A stretch of 64,000 nucleotides of DNA from CALIZF01 sp046292445 (GCA_046292445.1 JBKBQT010000011.1:1-64000), one strand, 5' to 3'; positions 16,078 through 25,615 are shown, counted from the first letter of the stretch. Notes: a model not told the origin generated them from the letters alone. A program made the numbers and translations.

Positions 16078-17105
16078 GCGTCGAGCATCGCACGGTGGGC
16101 GAGGACGAGGGCGAGGCGCGGCTCGACCGCTGGATGCGCCGCCATTTCCCGCAGCTTACCCAGGGCGCGGTGGAAAAGCTGTGCCGCACGGGGCAGGTGC
16201 GGGTCGATGGCGGCCGGGCCAAGGCGTCCGACCGGGTCGGGCCGGGGATGGTGATCCGTGTGCCGCCCCTGCCTGAAGCACCGCCGCCGCGGCGGGTGCC
16301 GGACGATGCGCCGGCGGCCGATGACGTGGCGATGATCCAGGCCGCCGTGCTCTGGAAGGACGCGCATCTGATCGTGCTCAACAAGCCGCCGGGTCTGGCC
16401 AGCCAGGGCGGCAGCGGCCAGACCGGCCGGCATGTCGATGGCCTCGCCGAGGCGCTGACCTTCGGTTACAAGGACCGCCCCAAGCTCGTCCACCGGCTCG
16501 ACAAGGATACGTCGGGCCTCCTCCTGCTCGCGCGGACCGACAGGGTCGCCAAGCGCCTGTCCGAGGCGTTCCGCGACCGCACCACCCGCAAGATCTACTG
16601 GGCGGTCGTCGCAGGCGTGCCGAACCCGCGCATGGGCACGATCCGCTACGGCCTCGTCAAGGCGCCGGGCGCACAGGGGGAAAAGATGCTGTGCATCCAC
16701 CCGGGCAAGGTGGACACGACCGAGGGCGCCAGACGCGCGACGACCGATTATGCCGTGCTCGACGCGCTCGGATCGCGGGCGGCCTGGGTGGCGCTGGTGC
16801 CGATCACCGGGCGGACGCACCAGCTTCGCGCGCATATGGCCGAACTCGGGCATCCGGTTGCGGGCGACGGGAAATATGGCGGATCGGGGCAGGAGAATCG
16901 CGGCGACGGCTGGGGTGCCCAGCTTGGCGGCGAGATCAGCCGCAAGCTGCACCTGCATGCGCGGCAGATCGCCTTCGATCATCCGGTGACGGGCGCGCGG
17001 ATGACCTTTTCCGCCCCCCTGCCGCCGCATATGGCGCGCACCTGGGCGACGATGGGCTGGGACGAGGACGCCGTGCCGGCTGACCCGTTCGAGGGCCGGG
17101 GATGA
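16074..17105 (+). CDS. rluC: 23S rRNA pseudouridine synthase, RluC/RluD type
   Basis: The 343-residue enzyme has an N-terminal S4 RNA-binding domain (about 10-75) and the RluA-family catalytic loop VHRLDKDTSGLLLLAR containing the nucleophilic aspartate. GRTHQLRAHMAELGHPVAGD closes the active site. RluC modifies U955, U2504 and U2580 in E. coli; RluD cannot be excluded from sequence alone. The start overlaps crcB by four bases and the end overlaps the ATP12 gene by four. Confidence 0.9.
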   Translation: MSVEHRTVGEDEGEARLDRWMRRHFPQLTQGAVEKLCRTGQVRVDGGRAKASDRVGPGMVIRVPPLPEAPPPRRVPDDAPAADDVAMIQAAVLWKDAHLIVLNKPPGLASQGGSGQTGRHVDGLAEALTFGYKDRPKLVHRLDKDTSGLLLLARTDRVAKRLSEAFRDRTTRKIYWAVVAGVPNPRMGTIRYGLVKAPGAQGEKMLCIHPGKVDTTEGARRATTDYAVLDALGSRAAWVALVPITGRTHQLRAHMAELGHPVAGDGKYGGSGQENRGDGWGAQLGGEISRKLHLHARQIAFDHPVTGARMTFSAPLPPHMARTWATMGWDEDAVPADPFEGRG

Positions 17106-17818
17106 GCGAATGGACCCCCCGCCGGTTCTGGTCTGCGGCGGCGGCGGTGCCGCAGGCCGGGGGCTTTGCCGTCTGCCTCGACGGCCGCCCGGTGCGCACG
17201 CCTGCCGGAGCGGCGTTGATCCTGCCGACGGCGGCGTTGGCGGCGGCCATCGCGGCCGAATGGGACGCGCAGGGCCCCGAGGTGCGGCCGGCGACGATGC
17301 CGCTGACCCGGTCCGCGAATTCGGCGATCGACAAGGTGATCCCGCAGCGCGCCGCGGTGGCGGACGAGGTTGCGGGCTACGGTGCCTGCGATCTGATCTG
17401 CTACCGGGCCGATGCGCCGGCCGCGCTGGCGGCACGGCAGGCTGCGGCCTGGGACCCGCTTGTGGATTTCGCGCGCGAGACATTCGCGGCGCCGCTCAAC
17501 GTCACCTGCGGCGTGATGCCGGCAGCCCAGCCGGCCGCGAGCCTCGAGCGCCTCGCGGCGGCCGTCCATGCGGCCGACCCGTTCGCGCTGACGGCGCTGA
17601 GCGATCTGGTGGCGCTCTCCGGCTCGCTGGTGATCGGCCTTGCGGTGCTCTCGGGGCGCGAGGCGGCGGCGCTCTGGCCGCTTTCACGCATCGACGAAGA
17701 CTGGCAGGCCGAGGTCTGGGGTGCGGATGACGAGGCGGCCGAGGCGGCGGCACGGCGGGCGGCGGCATTTCTGGATGCCGCACGTTTTCTGGTGCTCAGC
17801 CGCACCGCCGGCGCCTGA
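17102..17818 (+). CDS. ATP12-family F1-ATPase assembly chaperone
   Basis: The 238-residue protein has the ATP12 pattern: RRFWSAAAAVPQAGGFAVCL, DGRPVRTPAG near the N-terminus and AEWDAQGPEVRPATMPLTR. In mitochondria ATP12 binds free F1 alpha subunit; alphaproteobacteria carry homologues. Here it is the last gene of the cluster, overlapping rluC by four bases. No clear terminator follows. Confidence 0.9.
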   Translation: MSEWTPRRFWSAAAAVPQAGGFAVCLDGRPVRTPAGAALILPTAALAAAIAAEWDAQGPEVRPATMPLTRSANSAIDKVIPQRAAVADEVAGYGACDLICYRADAPAALAARQAAAWDPLVDFARETFAAPLNVTCGVMPAAQPAASLERLAAAVHAADPFALTALSDLVALSGSLVIGLAVLSGREAAALWPLSRIDEDWQAEVWGADDEAAEAAARRAAAFLDAARFLVLSRTAGA

Positions 17819-18016
17819 GCGGGGCGCATCGCGCGCAAGGTGCCACTTTGGCGGGCAGTTCCGCCTCTGAATGGGGCGCAATGAACCTTGACGGGTGGGG
17901 TTCAGTGTTCCACGAAAGGATGTGGCGGTCCGAGGGCTTGCCCTGGCGGGCCATGGCGCTCCACTGCAACCAGAGACGCCCCGTCGAAACGGGGACAGAC
18001 ACAGGAAGAGGTACCG

Positions 18017-19039
18017 ATGACCAAGACCATTCTTTTCAGCGCGATTGCAGCGACGGCGGTGCTCGTTGCCGGCGCCGCCTCGGCGCAGACGCTCAACGAT
18101 GTGAAGAACCGCGGCAGCCTGCGCTGCGGCACCAACACCGGCCTCGCCGGCTTTGCCTATCCTGATGCGAACAACGTCTGGCAGGGCTTCGATGTCGCCT
18201 ATTGCCGGGCGGTCGCGGCGGCGGTGCTCGGCGATCCGACCAAGGTCGATTTCATCCCGCTCACCAGCCAGACGCGGTTCACCGCGCTGGCCGCCGGCGA
18301 GATCGACATTCTTGCGCGCAACACCACCTGGACCTTCGTGCGCGATGTGGACCTCAAGTTCACCTTCGTCGCCGTGAACTATTACGACGGTCAGGGTTTC
18401 ATGGTCCGCAAGGATCTGGGCGTGTCCTCGGCCAAGGAACTCGACGGCGCGACCGTCTGCATCGAGACCGGGACGACGACCGAGCTCAACCTCGCCGACT
18501 TCTTCCGCTCGAACGGGATGACCTACGAACCCGTGCCGATCGAGACCAACGCCGCCGCCCAGCAGCAATATCTCGCCGGTGCCTGCGACGTCTACACGAC
18601 GGACGTGTCGGGCCTTGCCGCGACGCGCGCGTCCTTCGCCGATCCGCAGAACCATGTGATCCTGCCGGAAATCGTGTCCAAGGAACCGCTCGGGCCGGTG
18701 GTGCGGCATGGTGACGACCAGTGGGCCGATATCGTGCGCTGGGTGTCCAACGCGCTCGTGGCCGCCGAGGAACTCGGCATCACCTCCGCCAATATCGCCG
18801 AGCTCAAGGCGAACGGCAGCCCCAACCCGGAGGTGAACCGCCTTCTCGGCCGTGAGGGGGATCTTGGCCAGATGCTCGGCCTCGACAACGACTTTGCGAT
18901 GCGCGCCATCGCCTCGGTCGGCAACTATGGCGAGATCTTCGCCGCCAATATCGGCGAGGGTACTCCGATCGGCCTCGCCCGCGGCCTGAACGCGCTCTGG
19001 ACCCAGGGCGGCCTTCAGTACACCCCGCCCTTCCGCTGA
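18017..19039 (+). CDS. bztA: Periplasmic glutamate/glutamine/aspartate/asparagine-binding protein
   Basis: The 340-residue protein has a signal peptide cleaved about residue 23 (ASA-Q) and the SBP family 3 fold: GSLRCGTNTGLAGFAYPD, FDVAYCRAVAAAVLGD, and TSQTRFTALAAGEIDILARNTTWT. It closely resembles the BztA/AapJ branch of general polar-amino-acid transporters. SD AGGAAGAGG precedes ATG 18017. The upstream 198-nt region has TTGACG at 17888 without a convincing -10. A strong hairpin follows the stop. Confidence 0.93.
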   Translation: MTKTILFSAIAATAVLVAGAASAQTLNDVKNRGSLRCGTNTGLAGFAYPDANNVWQGFDVAYCRAVAAAVLGDPTKVDFIPLTSQTRFTALAAGEIDILARNTTWTFVRDVDLKFTFVAVNYYDGQGFMVRKDLGVSSAKELDGATVCIETGTTTELNLADFFRSNGMTYEPVPIETNAAAQQQYLAGACDVYTTDVSGLAATRASFADPQNHVILPEIVSKEPLGPVVRHGDDQWADIVRWVSNALVAAEELGITSANIAELKANGSPNPEVNRLLGREGDLGQMLGLDNDFAMRAIASVGNYGEIFAANIGEGTPIGLARGLNALWTQGGLQYTPPFR

Positions 19040-19051
19040 ACCCAGCGGAAC

Positions 19052-19081
19052 CGGCCGGCACCCCCCAGCGGGTGCCGGCCG
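19052..19081 (+). other. Intercistronic stem-loop between bztA and bztB
   Basis: A perfect 12-bp GC-rich stem (19052-19063 with 19070-19081) has the 6-nt loop CCCAGC and no T-run. Such hairpins after a binding-protein gene typically protect the upstream mRNA 3' end and lower expression of the downstream permease. The role here is inferred from position. Confidence 0.75.
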
Positions 19082-19186
19082 AACCCGTTTGGCGATTTCG
19101 ACACGTTTAGCGCCGGCGCGACGCCCCGCTGCACCGCGGGAACGGACAGACGCATCAACACGGCAACCGACAGGGAATGAAGCGGC

Positions 19187-20440
19187 ATGGCGACAGTGAC
19201 CGACCGGCCAGGCGAGACGTTCCGCCTCAGCATGCTGATCTACGATTCGCGCTATCGGTCGATTACCATCCAGATCATTTTCCTGATGCTCCTGATGGCC
19301 GGTTTTGCGTGGCTGATCGACAACACGATCCAGAACCTGCGCGCGCTCGGCAAGGATTTCAGCTATCGGTTCCTGTGGCAGAATGCCGGTTACGACATCA
19401 ACCAGACGCTGATCGCCTATGACAGCACGCGCACCCACGGACGTGCGCTTCTGGTGGGCCTGCTCAACACGATGGTCGTTGCCGTGCTGGGCTGCGTCCT
19501 CGCCACCATCCTCGGCGTGATCGCGGGCGTGTTGCGGCTGTCGAACAACTGGATCGTCGCGCGGCTGATGACGATCTATGTCGAGGTGTTCCGCAACATC
19601 CCCACGGTTCTGTGGATCCTCATCTTCTTTTCGGTCATGTCGATCTCGATGCCCGAGCCGCGCCAGTTCCGGGGCGAGGATGCGACAGCCTCGATGCTTT
19701 TCTTCGACTCGGTCGCCATCACGAACCGTGGTGTCTATGTGCCCGAACCCGTCTTTTCGCGCAGCCTTGGCAACATCGACCTCGGCGTGTTCCTTGTCAG
19801 CATCGACCTTCTGGCGATCATCGCGGTGATCCTCGGCGCCTGGTGGGCCAACCGCCGCCTGCTCGCCCATGCCACGCGGGTGCAGGAGGCGACGGGCCTG
19901 CGCCCGACGACGTGGTGGAAATCGATCCTGATCTTTGTCGTGCCGCTCGTCGCGCTGAAGGTTGCGCTCGGGTTCCATCTGGTGAGCCCAGAACTCCGCG
20001 GGTTCAACTTCACCGGCGGCATCCACATGCGCAATTCGCTGATCGCGCTCTGGCTTGCACTGTCGGTCTATACCGGCGCCTTCATCGCCGAAGTGGTGCG
20101 GGCGGGGATCCTCGCCATCAGCAAGGGCCAGTCCGAGGCTGCGGCCTCTCTCGGCATGCGGCCGGGCCTGACGATGCGGCTGGTTATCCTGCCGCAGGCG
20201 CTGCGCGTCATCATCCCGCCGATGATCTCGCAATACCTCAACATCACCAAGAACTCGTCGCTTGCCATCGCGGTGGGCTACATGGACCTGCGCGCCACGC
20301 TCGGCGGCATCACGATCAACCAGACCGGGCGAGAGCTCGAGGCGATGCTGCTGATGATGCTCATCTATCTCGGGCTGAGCCTGTCGATTTCCGGGGCGAT
20401 GAACGTCTACAACGCCCGCGTCAAGCTGAAGGAGCGCTGA
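19187..20440 (+). CDS. bztB: Amino-acid ABC transporter permease BztB
   Basis: The 417-residue membrane protein has an N-terminal TM segment, then a cluster with the inner-membrane permease EAA loop (EVVRAGILAISKGQSEAAAS, about residues 303-322) that docks on the ATPase. The large periplasmic insert between early helices is usual in Bzt/Aap permeases. The bztC ATG begins one base after its stop. Confidence 0.93.
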   Translation: MATVTDRPGETFRLSMLIYDSRYRSITIQIIFLMLLMAGFAWLIDNTIQNLRALGKDFSYRFLWQNAGYDINQTLIAYDSTRTHGRALLVGLLNTMVVAVLGCVLATILGVIAGVLRLSNNWIVARLMTIYVEVFRNIPTVLWILIFFSVMSISMPEPRQFRGEDATASMLFFDSVAITNRGVYVPEPVFSRSLGNIDLGVFLVSIDLLAIIAVILGAWWANRRLLAHATRVQEATGLRPTTWWKSILIFVVPLVALKVALGFHLVSPELRGFNFTGGIHMRNSLIALWLALSVYTGAFIAEVVRAGILAISKGQSEAAASLGMRPGLTMRLVILPQALRVIIPPMISQYLNITKNSSLAIAVGYMDLRATLGGITINQTGRELEAMLLMMLIYLGLSLSISGAMNVYNARVKLKER

Positions 20441-20441
20441 G

Positions 20442-21722
20442 ATGTCGGACGCTTTCTTCCGCCAGGACATGCTGCCGGAACGCGCCCCGCCGATCACCGA
20501 GGCGGGGGCAGTGAAGTGGATCCGCGAGAACCTGGTGTCGTCCTGGCTCAACGGCATCCTCACGGTCCTGTCGCTCTACGTGATCGTGTCGCTGCTTCTG
20601 TCGATCGTGCCGTGGTTCGCCAACAGCGTCTGGTATGCCGGATCGCTCAGCGAATGCCGCGAGATCCTCGGCGGCCGGTCGGGCGGCTGTTTCGCCGTGA
20701 TCCGCGAACGCTGGCTGCAACTGCTGTTCGGGGCCTATCCGCCGGCGCTCTACTGGCGGCCCGTCCTCGCCTTCGTGCTGATGTTCGTGGCCCTCTCGCC
20801 CCTCCTCTTCAGCGGTCTGCCGCGCCGCATGCTGTGGTTCAGCGCCGCCTATCCCTTCCTCGGCTACTGGCTGATCTGGGGCGGCACGATCTGGTTCGCC
20901 ACCACGGCTGCACTCGGCTTCGTCGCGGCGGGGATCGCCTATCGGCTGCTTCTGTCGCGCGGCGGCGGCCTGCCGCTGATCGCGGCATTTCTTGCGGCGG
21001 TGCTGTGGTGGATGTTCATCGCCGGCCCGCTGACCGCGATCCTCTCGCCGGCGCTGCCGATCGGGATCGATTTCGTGCGGTCCGACCGACTCGGCGGGTT
21101 CCTGATCTCGATGATCATCGGGGTTTCCGGGATCGTGCTGTCGCTGCCGCTCGGCATCCTTCTCGCGCTCGGGCGGCGGTCGGACATGCTCATCGTCAAG
21201 TCGGTGAGCGTCGTGTTCATCGAGTTCATCCGCGGCGTGCCGCTTATCACGCTGCTTTTCAGCGCGTCGCTGCTGCTGAACTACTTCCTGCCGCCGGGCA
21301 CGAATTTCGACCTGATCCTGCGCGTCATCATCATGGTGACGATATTCTCGGCCGCCTATATCGCCGAAGTCGTGCGCGGAGGGCTCGCGGCGCTGCCGCG
21401 CGGGCAATACGAGGCGGCGGATTCGCTCGGCCTCGACTACTGGGGGTCGATGCAGCTCATCATCCTGCCGCAGGCGCTCAAGATCTCGATCCCCGGCATC
21501 GTCAACACGTTCATCGGCCTCTTCAAGGACACCACGCTCGTCGTGTTCATCGGCCTTCTCGACCCGCTGAACCTCGCCAATGCGATCCGGGCCGACACGA
21601 ACTGGAACGGGATCTACTGGGAGATCTACATCTTCATCGCGGCGCTGTTCTTTGCCTTCTGCTTCGCGATCTCGCGCTACTCGATGTATCTCGAACGCCG
21701 CCTCAAGACCGATCACCGCTGA
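20442..21722 (+). CDS. bztC: Amino-acid ABC transporter permease BztC
   Basis: The 426-residue second permease has about nine TM segments and an EAA loop (EVVRGGLAALPRGQYEAADS) close to the C-terminal third. Together with BztB it forms the heteromeric channel. WFANSVWYAG and SGGCFAVIRERW near the N-terminus are typical of the Aap/Bzt group. Confidence 0.93.
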   Translation: MSDAFFRQDMLPERAPPITEAGAVKWIRENLVSSWLNGILTVLSLYVIVSLLLSIVPWFANSVWYAGSLSECREILGGRSGGCFAVIRERWLQLLFGAYPPALYWRPVLAFVLMFVALSPLLFSGLPRRMLWFSAAYPFLGYWLIWGGTIWFATTAALGFVAAGIAYRLLLSRGGGLPLIAAFLAAVLWWMFIAGPLTAILSPALPIGIDFVRSDRLGGFLISMIIGVSGIVLSLPLGILLALGRRSDMLIVKSVSVVFIEFIRGVPLITLLFSASLLLNYFLPPGTNFDLILRVIIMVTIFSAAYIAEVVRGGLAALPRGQYEAADSLGLDYWGSMQLIILPQALKISIPGIVNTFIGLFKDTTLVVFIGLLDPLNLANAIRADTNWNGIYWEIYIFIAALFFAFCFAISRYSMYLERRLKTDHR

Positions 21723-21733
21723 GGGAGACGCTG

Positions 21734-22522
21734 ATGGAAGACCTTGCAAGCCGCCCCATCGACCGCAGCCAGATGAAGGTCGGCAGCGATGTGGCCATCG
21801 AGATCAGCCGCATGAACAAGTGGTTCGGCACGTTCCATGTGCTGCGCGACATCGACATGACGGTGTATTCGGGCGAGCGGATCGTGATCTGCGGTCCCTC
21901 GGGGTCCGGAAAGTCCACCCTGATCCGCTGCATCAACCGGCTTGAGGAGCATCAGCAGGGGCGCATCGTGGTGGACGGCACCGAACTGACATCCGACCTC
22001 AAGAACGTGGACAAGGTCCGGTCCGAGGTCGGGATGGTGTTCCAGCACTTCAACCTTTTCCCGCACCTCACGATCCTCGAGAACTGCACCCTCGCGCCGA
22101 TCTGGGTCCGCAAGGTTCCCAAGAAGGAGGCCGAAGAGGTCGCAATGCATTTCCTGCGCAAGGTGAAGATCCCGGAGCAGGCGCTGAAATACCCCGGCCA
22201 GCTTTCGGGCGGCCAGCAGCAGCGGGTCGCCATCGCCCGCTCGCTCTGCATGAAGCCGCGGATCATGCTGTTCGACGAGCCGACGTCGGCGCTTGACCCC
22301 GAGATGATCAAGGAGGTGCTCGACACCATGATCGAGCTCGCGCAGGAGGGGATGACGATGCTCTGCGTGACGCACGAGATGGGGTTCGCCCAGGCGGTGG
22401 CAAACCGCGTGATCTTCATGGACCAGGGCCAGATCGTCGAGCAGAACGAGCCGCGCGAGTTTTTCAACAACCCCCGGTCGGACCGGACCAAGCTGTTCCT
22501 GAGCCAGATCCTGGGCCATTGA
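21734..22522 (+). CDS. bztD: Amino-acid ABC transporter ATPase BztD
   Basis: The 262-residue ATPase has Walker A GPSGSGKS (54-61), Q-loop VFQHFNLFPH, signature LSGGQQQRVAIARSL, Walker B IMLFDEPTSALD and switch histidine VTHEM. It powers the BztABCD importer. It lies 11 nt after bztC and is followed by a double hairpin. Confidence 0.96.
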   Translation: MEDLASRPIDRSQMKVGSDVAIEISRMNKWFGTFHVLRDIDMTVYSGERIVICGPSGSGKSTLIRCINRLEEHQQGRIVVDGTELTSDLKNVDKVRSEVGMVFQHFNLFPHLTILENCTLAPIWVRKVPKKEAEEVAMHFLRKVKIPEQALKYPGQLSGGQQQRVAIARSLCMKPRIMLFDEPTSALDPEMIKEVLDTMIELAQEGMTMLCVTHEMGFAQAVANRVIFMDQGQIVEQNEPREFFNNPRSDRTKLFLSQILGH

Positions 22523-22523
22523 A

Positions 22524-22560
22524 GGGGGGCCAGCCCCCCGTCGCCGCCGGGGGCGGCGAC
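22524..22560. terminator. Double hairpin after bztD
   Basis: GGGGGG (22524-22529) pairs with CCCCCC (22534-22539), followed by a perfect 9-bp stem of 22540-22548 with 22552-22560. The region lies between converging genes and is directly followed by the ATATTTGGG repeat. No T-run is present. Confidence 0.55.
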
Positions 22561-22566
22561 TCCCCC

Positions 22567-22590
22567 CGGGATATTTGGGCCAGCCTGAAG
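22567..22590 (+). repeat. Dispersed intergenic repeat, family A, copy 1
   Basis: The segment contains ATATTTGGGCCAGCCTGAAG, which recurs at 25616-25647 and twice at 55530-55691. This copy sits between the converging bztD and sixA-like genes just after two hairpins. Confidence 0.8.
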
Positions 22591-22613
22591 TCAGCTGGTA
22601 TTGCCCGGGGGCG

Positions 22614-23117
22614 TTATTCGAGGCTGCGGGGCGTGACGAAATCGACGAGCGCGCCCTGACCGAACCCGATGCCGGCCCAGTTGTCGCCCTCGAACATGGC
22701 GACGAGCGTGGCGCCGGTCGGGTAGCGGTGGAATTCGGGATCAACAGGATGGCGGGCGAGGAGGCGGTCGGCGAATTCGGCGATGCCGGGGTTGTGGCCC
22801 AGCATCATCACCACCGGCTCGGTCGCCCGGCGCAGGACGGCGAGCATCACGTCGGGGCCGGCGTGGTAGAGCGCGGGCTTCAAGTGCACGGCCGGCGTGG
22901 AGGGGAGGTGTGGGGCGATCCCCTCCCATGTCTCGCGTGTGCGGACGGCGTCCGAGCACAGGACCGCCCCGGGCACATCGTCGCGCGAGGCGAGCCACTG
23001 GCCGAGGGCCGAGGCGGCGCGGCGGCCGCGGGCGTTGAGCGGGCGGTCGTGGTCGGGGAGAGTCGGGTCGTCCCAGCTCGATTTGGCGTGGCGTGTCAGG
23101 ATCAGGCGCAGCGTCAT
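22614..23117 (-). CDS. SixA-type phosphohistidine phosphatase (histidine phosphatase superfamily)
   Basis: The 167-residue protein has the catalytic RHA motif LTRHAKSSW (H10), DHDRPLNARGRRAA, and the second histidine in MMLGHNPGIAEFADRL. This is the compact SixA branch of the phosphoglycerate-mutase-like superfamily. Substrate is not assured. Its ATG overlaps the stop of the upstream ferredoxin-like gene (ATGA). Confidence 0.85.
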   Translation of the reverse strand: MTLRLILTRHAKSSWDDPTLPDHDRPLNARGRRAASALGQWLASRDDVPGAVLCSDAVRTRETWEGIAPHLPSTPAVHLKPALYHAGPDVMLAVLRRATEPVVMMLGHNPGIAEFADRLLARHPVDPEFHRYPTGATLVAMFEGDNWAGIGFGQGALVDFVTPRSLE

Positions 23118-23758
23118 CGGTGGAACCTGCTCATGTGGTAGGCGGCGTGTTCGGGCAACCTGCCATAGCTTCGGGCGAGGGGACAGGCCCTGCGGACAAG
23201 GCAGCCTGATGCAAGGCACGGCTGGCCGGCACCGGTATCGAGAAAGCGGCGACAGGCGGGGACGTCATAGGCGGCCGGGGTGAGGGCTTCGGGCGGGCAG
23301 GCGGTGCGGCAGGGCTGGTCCGGGCAACTGTCGCAGGGCCGGGTTGCAGGCTGGGGCAGCGCGAGGCGGTCGGGCAGCGCAAGGGCGCCGCGATAGGAGA
23401 CCCATAGGCCCTGGGTCGCATGGACAAGGAGGCTCACCGGGCTCTGCCAGGCCTGACCGCTGCGCAGCGCCCAGGCCTGGAACGGCTTCCACGGCGGGCC
23501 GGTGAAGGGGAAATGGGCCTTGCCGCCGAGAGCGCAGGCGAGTCGGCCGATCACGCGGCGCGACCAGCGGTCGACCGGATCGGGCGCGCCATCCTGCCAT
23601 TCGGGCTGCGCCGTGACATGGGCCCAATGGCCCGCGCCGCCCGGGCCGATCAGGATCAGCGTCCCGGCCGCGATCGCGTCTTCCGGTTCGGGGTGGAAAG
23701 CGCCGAGCGCGACGAGGTGGTGGGGCGCGAGCGCCGCCTCGATCTCTGCAAGCGTCAT
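23114..23758 (-). CDS. Ferredoxin-like protein with two cysteine clusters
   Basis: The 214-residue protein has an N-terminal region resembling the C-terminal part of small oxidoreductases and a C-terminal CDSCPDQPCRTACPP cluster followed by CRRFLD and CLASGCLVRRACPL. The arrangement suggests one or two 4Fe-4S clusters, as in QueG-like ferredoxin domains. No catalytic function is assigned. It overlaps argB upstream and sixA downstream by four bases each, so all three should be translated together. Confidence 0.65.
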   Translation of the reverse strand: MTLAEIEAALAPHHLVALGAFHPEPEDAIAAGTLILIGPGGAGHWAHVTAQPEWQDGAPDPVDRWSRRVIGRLACALGGKAHFPFTGPPWKPFQAWALRSGQAWQSPVSLLVHATQGLWVSYRGALALPDRLALPQPATRPCDSCPDQPCRTACPPEALTPAAYDVPACRRFLDTGAGQPCLASGCLVRRACPLARSYGRLPEHAAYHMSRFHR

Positions 23759-24645
23759 CGCCGCGGCTTGATCCGCGGCTCGGTCGAGCGGATCAGCGAG
23801 CCGGCGCCATGGTCGGTGAACAGCTCCAGCAGGCAGGCGTTCGGGATGCGCCCGTCGAGGATCACCACCGCACGCACGCCCTGTTCGAGCGCCAGGAGCG
23901 CGGTTTCCGTCTTGGGGATCATACCGCCTGCGATCACCCCCTCGGCCGTGAGGCGGCGCACGTCGTCCGGGGTAAGCTGCGTGACGACAGTGCCGGCCGC
24001 ATCCTTGACGCCTGCCACATCGGTCAGCAGCAGAAGCCGGTCGGCCTGCAGCGCCCCGGCGATCGCGCCGGCCGCCGTGTCGCCGTTGACGTTGAACGTC
24101 TCGTTATCGGCCATGCCGGTGCCGACCGGGGCGACGACCGGGATGATCCCGGCGCCGTAAAGATCGCGCAGAACCTGCACGTTCATCTCGACCGGGCGGC
24201 CGACGAAACCGAGCTCCGGATCGTCCGCCTCGCAGACCATGAGGTCGTCGTCCTTGCCGGAAATGCCGACCGCCCGCCCGCCGGCATCCATGATCGCCTG
24301 CACGATCCGCTTGTTGACAAGCCCCGACAGCACCATCTCGACGACCTCGACCGTGCGCTTGTCCGTCACCCGCTTGCCGCGCACGAAATGCGATCCGACC
24401 CCCAGTCGCGCCAGCAGATCGTTGATCATCGGCCCGCCGCCATGGACCACCACCGGGTTCACCCCGACCTGCCGCATCAGCACGACGTCGCGCGCGAACT
24501 CGGCCATGGCGGCATCGTCGCCCATGGCGTTGCCGCCGAACTTGATCACCACCACGGCGCCGGCATAGCGCTGCAGGTAGGGAAGCGCCTCGGACAGCGT
24601 CCGGGCGACGGTCACGGCATCCTGGGACATCGGGCGGGGTTTCAT
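23755..24645 (-). CDS. argB: Acetylglutamate kinase
   Basis: The 296-residue enzyme phosphorylates N-acetylglutamate in arginine synthesis. Signatures are VIKFGGNAMGD (about 37-47), VVVHGGGPMIN, FVRGKRVTDKRTVEVVEMVL, FNVNGDTAAGAIAGAL and GGMIPKTE. The N-terminal helix suggests the arginine-sensitive hexameric type. Starts at 24645 (ATG), 24630 (ATG) or 24660 (TTG) are all possible; none has a clear SD. Confidence 0.95.
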   Translation of the reverse strand: MKPRPMSQDAVTVARTLSEALPYLQRYAGAVVVIKFGGNAMGDDAAMAEFARDVVLMRQVGVNPVVVHGGGPMINDLLARLGVGSHFVRGKRVTDKRTVEVVEMVLSGLVNKRIVQAIMDAGGRAVGISGKDDDLMVCEADDPELGFVGRPVEMNVQVLRDLYGAGIIPVVAPVGTGMADNETFNVNGDTAAGAIAGALQADRLLLLTDVAGVKDAAGTVVTQLTPDDVRRLTAEGVIAGGMIPKTETALLALEQGVRAVVILDGRIPNACLLELFTDHGAGSLIRSTEPRIKPRR

Positions 24646-24860
24646 CGGTTCGGGTTGCAAAGGCGACGCACCCGAGTGGTAACGGCTGGGGGCGGCGATG
24701 CCAAGGGCCGACCGCCTTCTGCGGGACAGGGGGCTTGCCGAGCGGAATCAGAACCTTGCGCCAAGGCAAGCCGGATCTGCCCGCATTCCTGCGACAGGCT
24801 CGGGATGGACAAAGCCGACAAAAGCAGTAAACATTATGCCGGAGCACCGGAGGCAGGCCC

Positions 24861-25592
24861 ATGACGGAGCTGCGCACCATCGTCCTGACCGGCGCGAGCC
24901 GCGGGATCGGACATGCGACGGTCAAGCGGTTCGGCGCCGAGGGCTGGCGCGTGCTGACCTGTTCGCGCCAGCCCTTCGATCCGCGCTGCCCCTGGCCGGG
25001 CGGCGAAGAGAACCACATCCAGGTGGATCTCGCCGATCCCAAGAACACCATAGCCGCGATCGAGACCATCAAGGGCCGGATCGATGGCCGCCTGCATGCG
25101 CTCGTGAACAACGCCGGGATCAGCCCCAAGGGCGAGGACGGGCGACGGCTGACCACGCTCGACACCGACCTGCGGGTCTGGGGCCGCGTCTTTCACGTGA
25201 ATTTCTTCGCCACCGTCATCCTCGCCCGCGGCCTCCAGGAAGAGCTCGCCGCGGCGCAGGGCGCGATCGTCAACGTCACCTCGATCGCAGGCAGCCGCGT
25301 CCATCCCTTTGCCGGCGCGGCCTATGCCACATCCAAGGCCGCCCTTGCCGCCTTGACCCGGGAACTGGCGCATGATTTCGGCCCGCTCGGCGTGCGGGTG
25401 AACGCCATCGCGCCCGGCGAGGTCGATACCGCGATCCTCAGCCCCGGCACCGACCGGATCGTCGCCTCGCTTCCCCTGCGCCGGCTCGGTACGCCCAAGG
25501 AAGTGGCGGATGCGATCTATTTCCTGTGCTCCGCGCAGGCATCCTATATCACCGGCGCCGAAATCGCGATCAACGGCGGACAGCACGTCTGA
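24861..25592 (+). CDS. Short-chain dehydrogenase/reductase
   Basis: The 243-residue NAD(P)-dependent oxidoreductase has the cofactor motif TGASRGIGHA (10-19), NNAG at about 85, catalytic Ser in VNVTSIAGS and YATSK. The C-terminal ITGAEIAINGGQHV is typical of FabG-like SDRs. Substrate is unknown. It diverges from argB by about 215 nt and converges on engB. Confidence 0.9.
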   Translation: MTELRTIVLTGASRGIGHATVKRFGAEGWRVLTCSRQPFDPRCPWPGGEENHIQVDLADPKNTIAAIETIKGRIDGRLHALVNNAGISPKGEDGRRLTTLDTDLRVWGRVFHVNFFATVILARGLQEELAAAQGAIVNVTSIAGSRVHPFAGAAYATSKAALAALTRELAHDFGPLGVRVNAIAPGEVDTAILSPGTDRIVASLPLRRLGTPKEVADAIYFLCSAQASYITGAEIAINGGQHV

Positions 25593-25615
25593 CAGCCGCC
25601 TGCGCCCCCCCCGGA

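Noticed and set aside
17819..18016. Possible sigma-54 or sigma-70 promoter before bztA
   Set aside because: No -24/-12 pair with correct spacing was found, and TTGACG at 17888 lacks a fitting -10.
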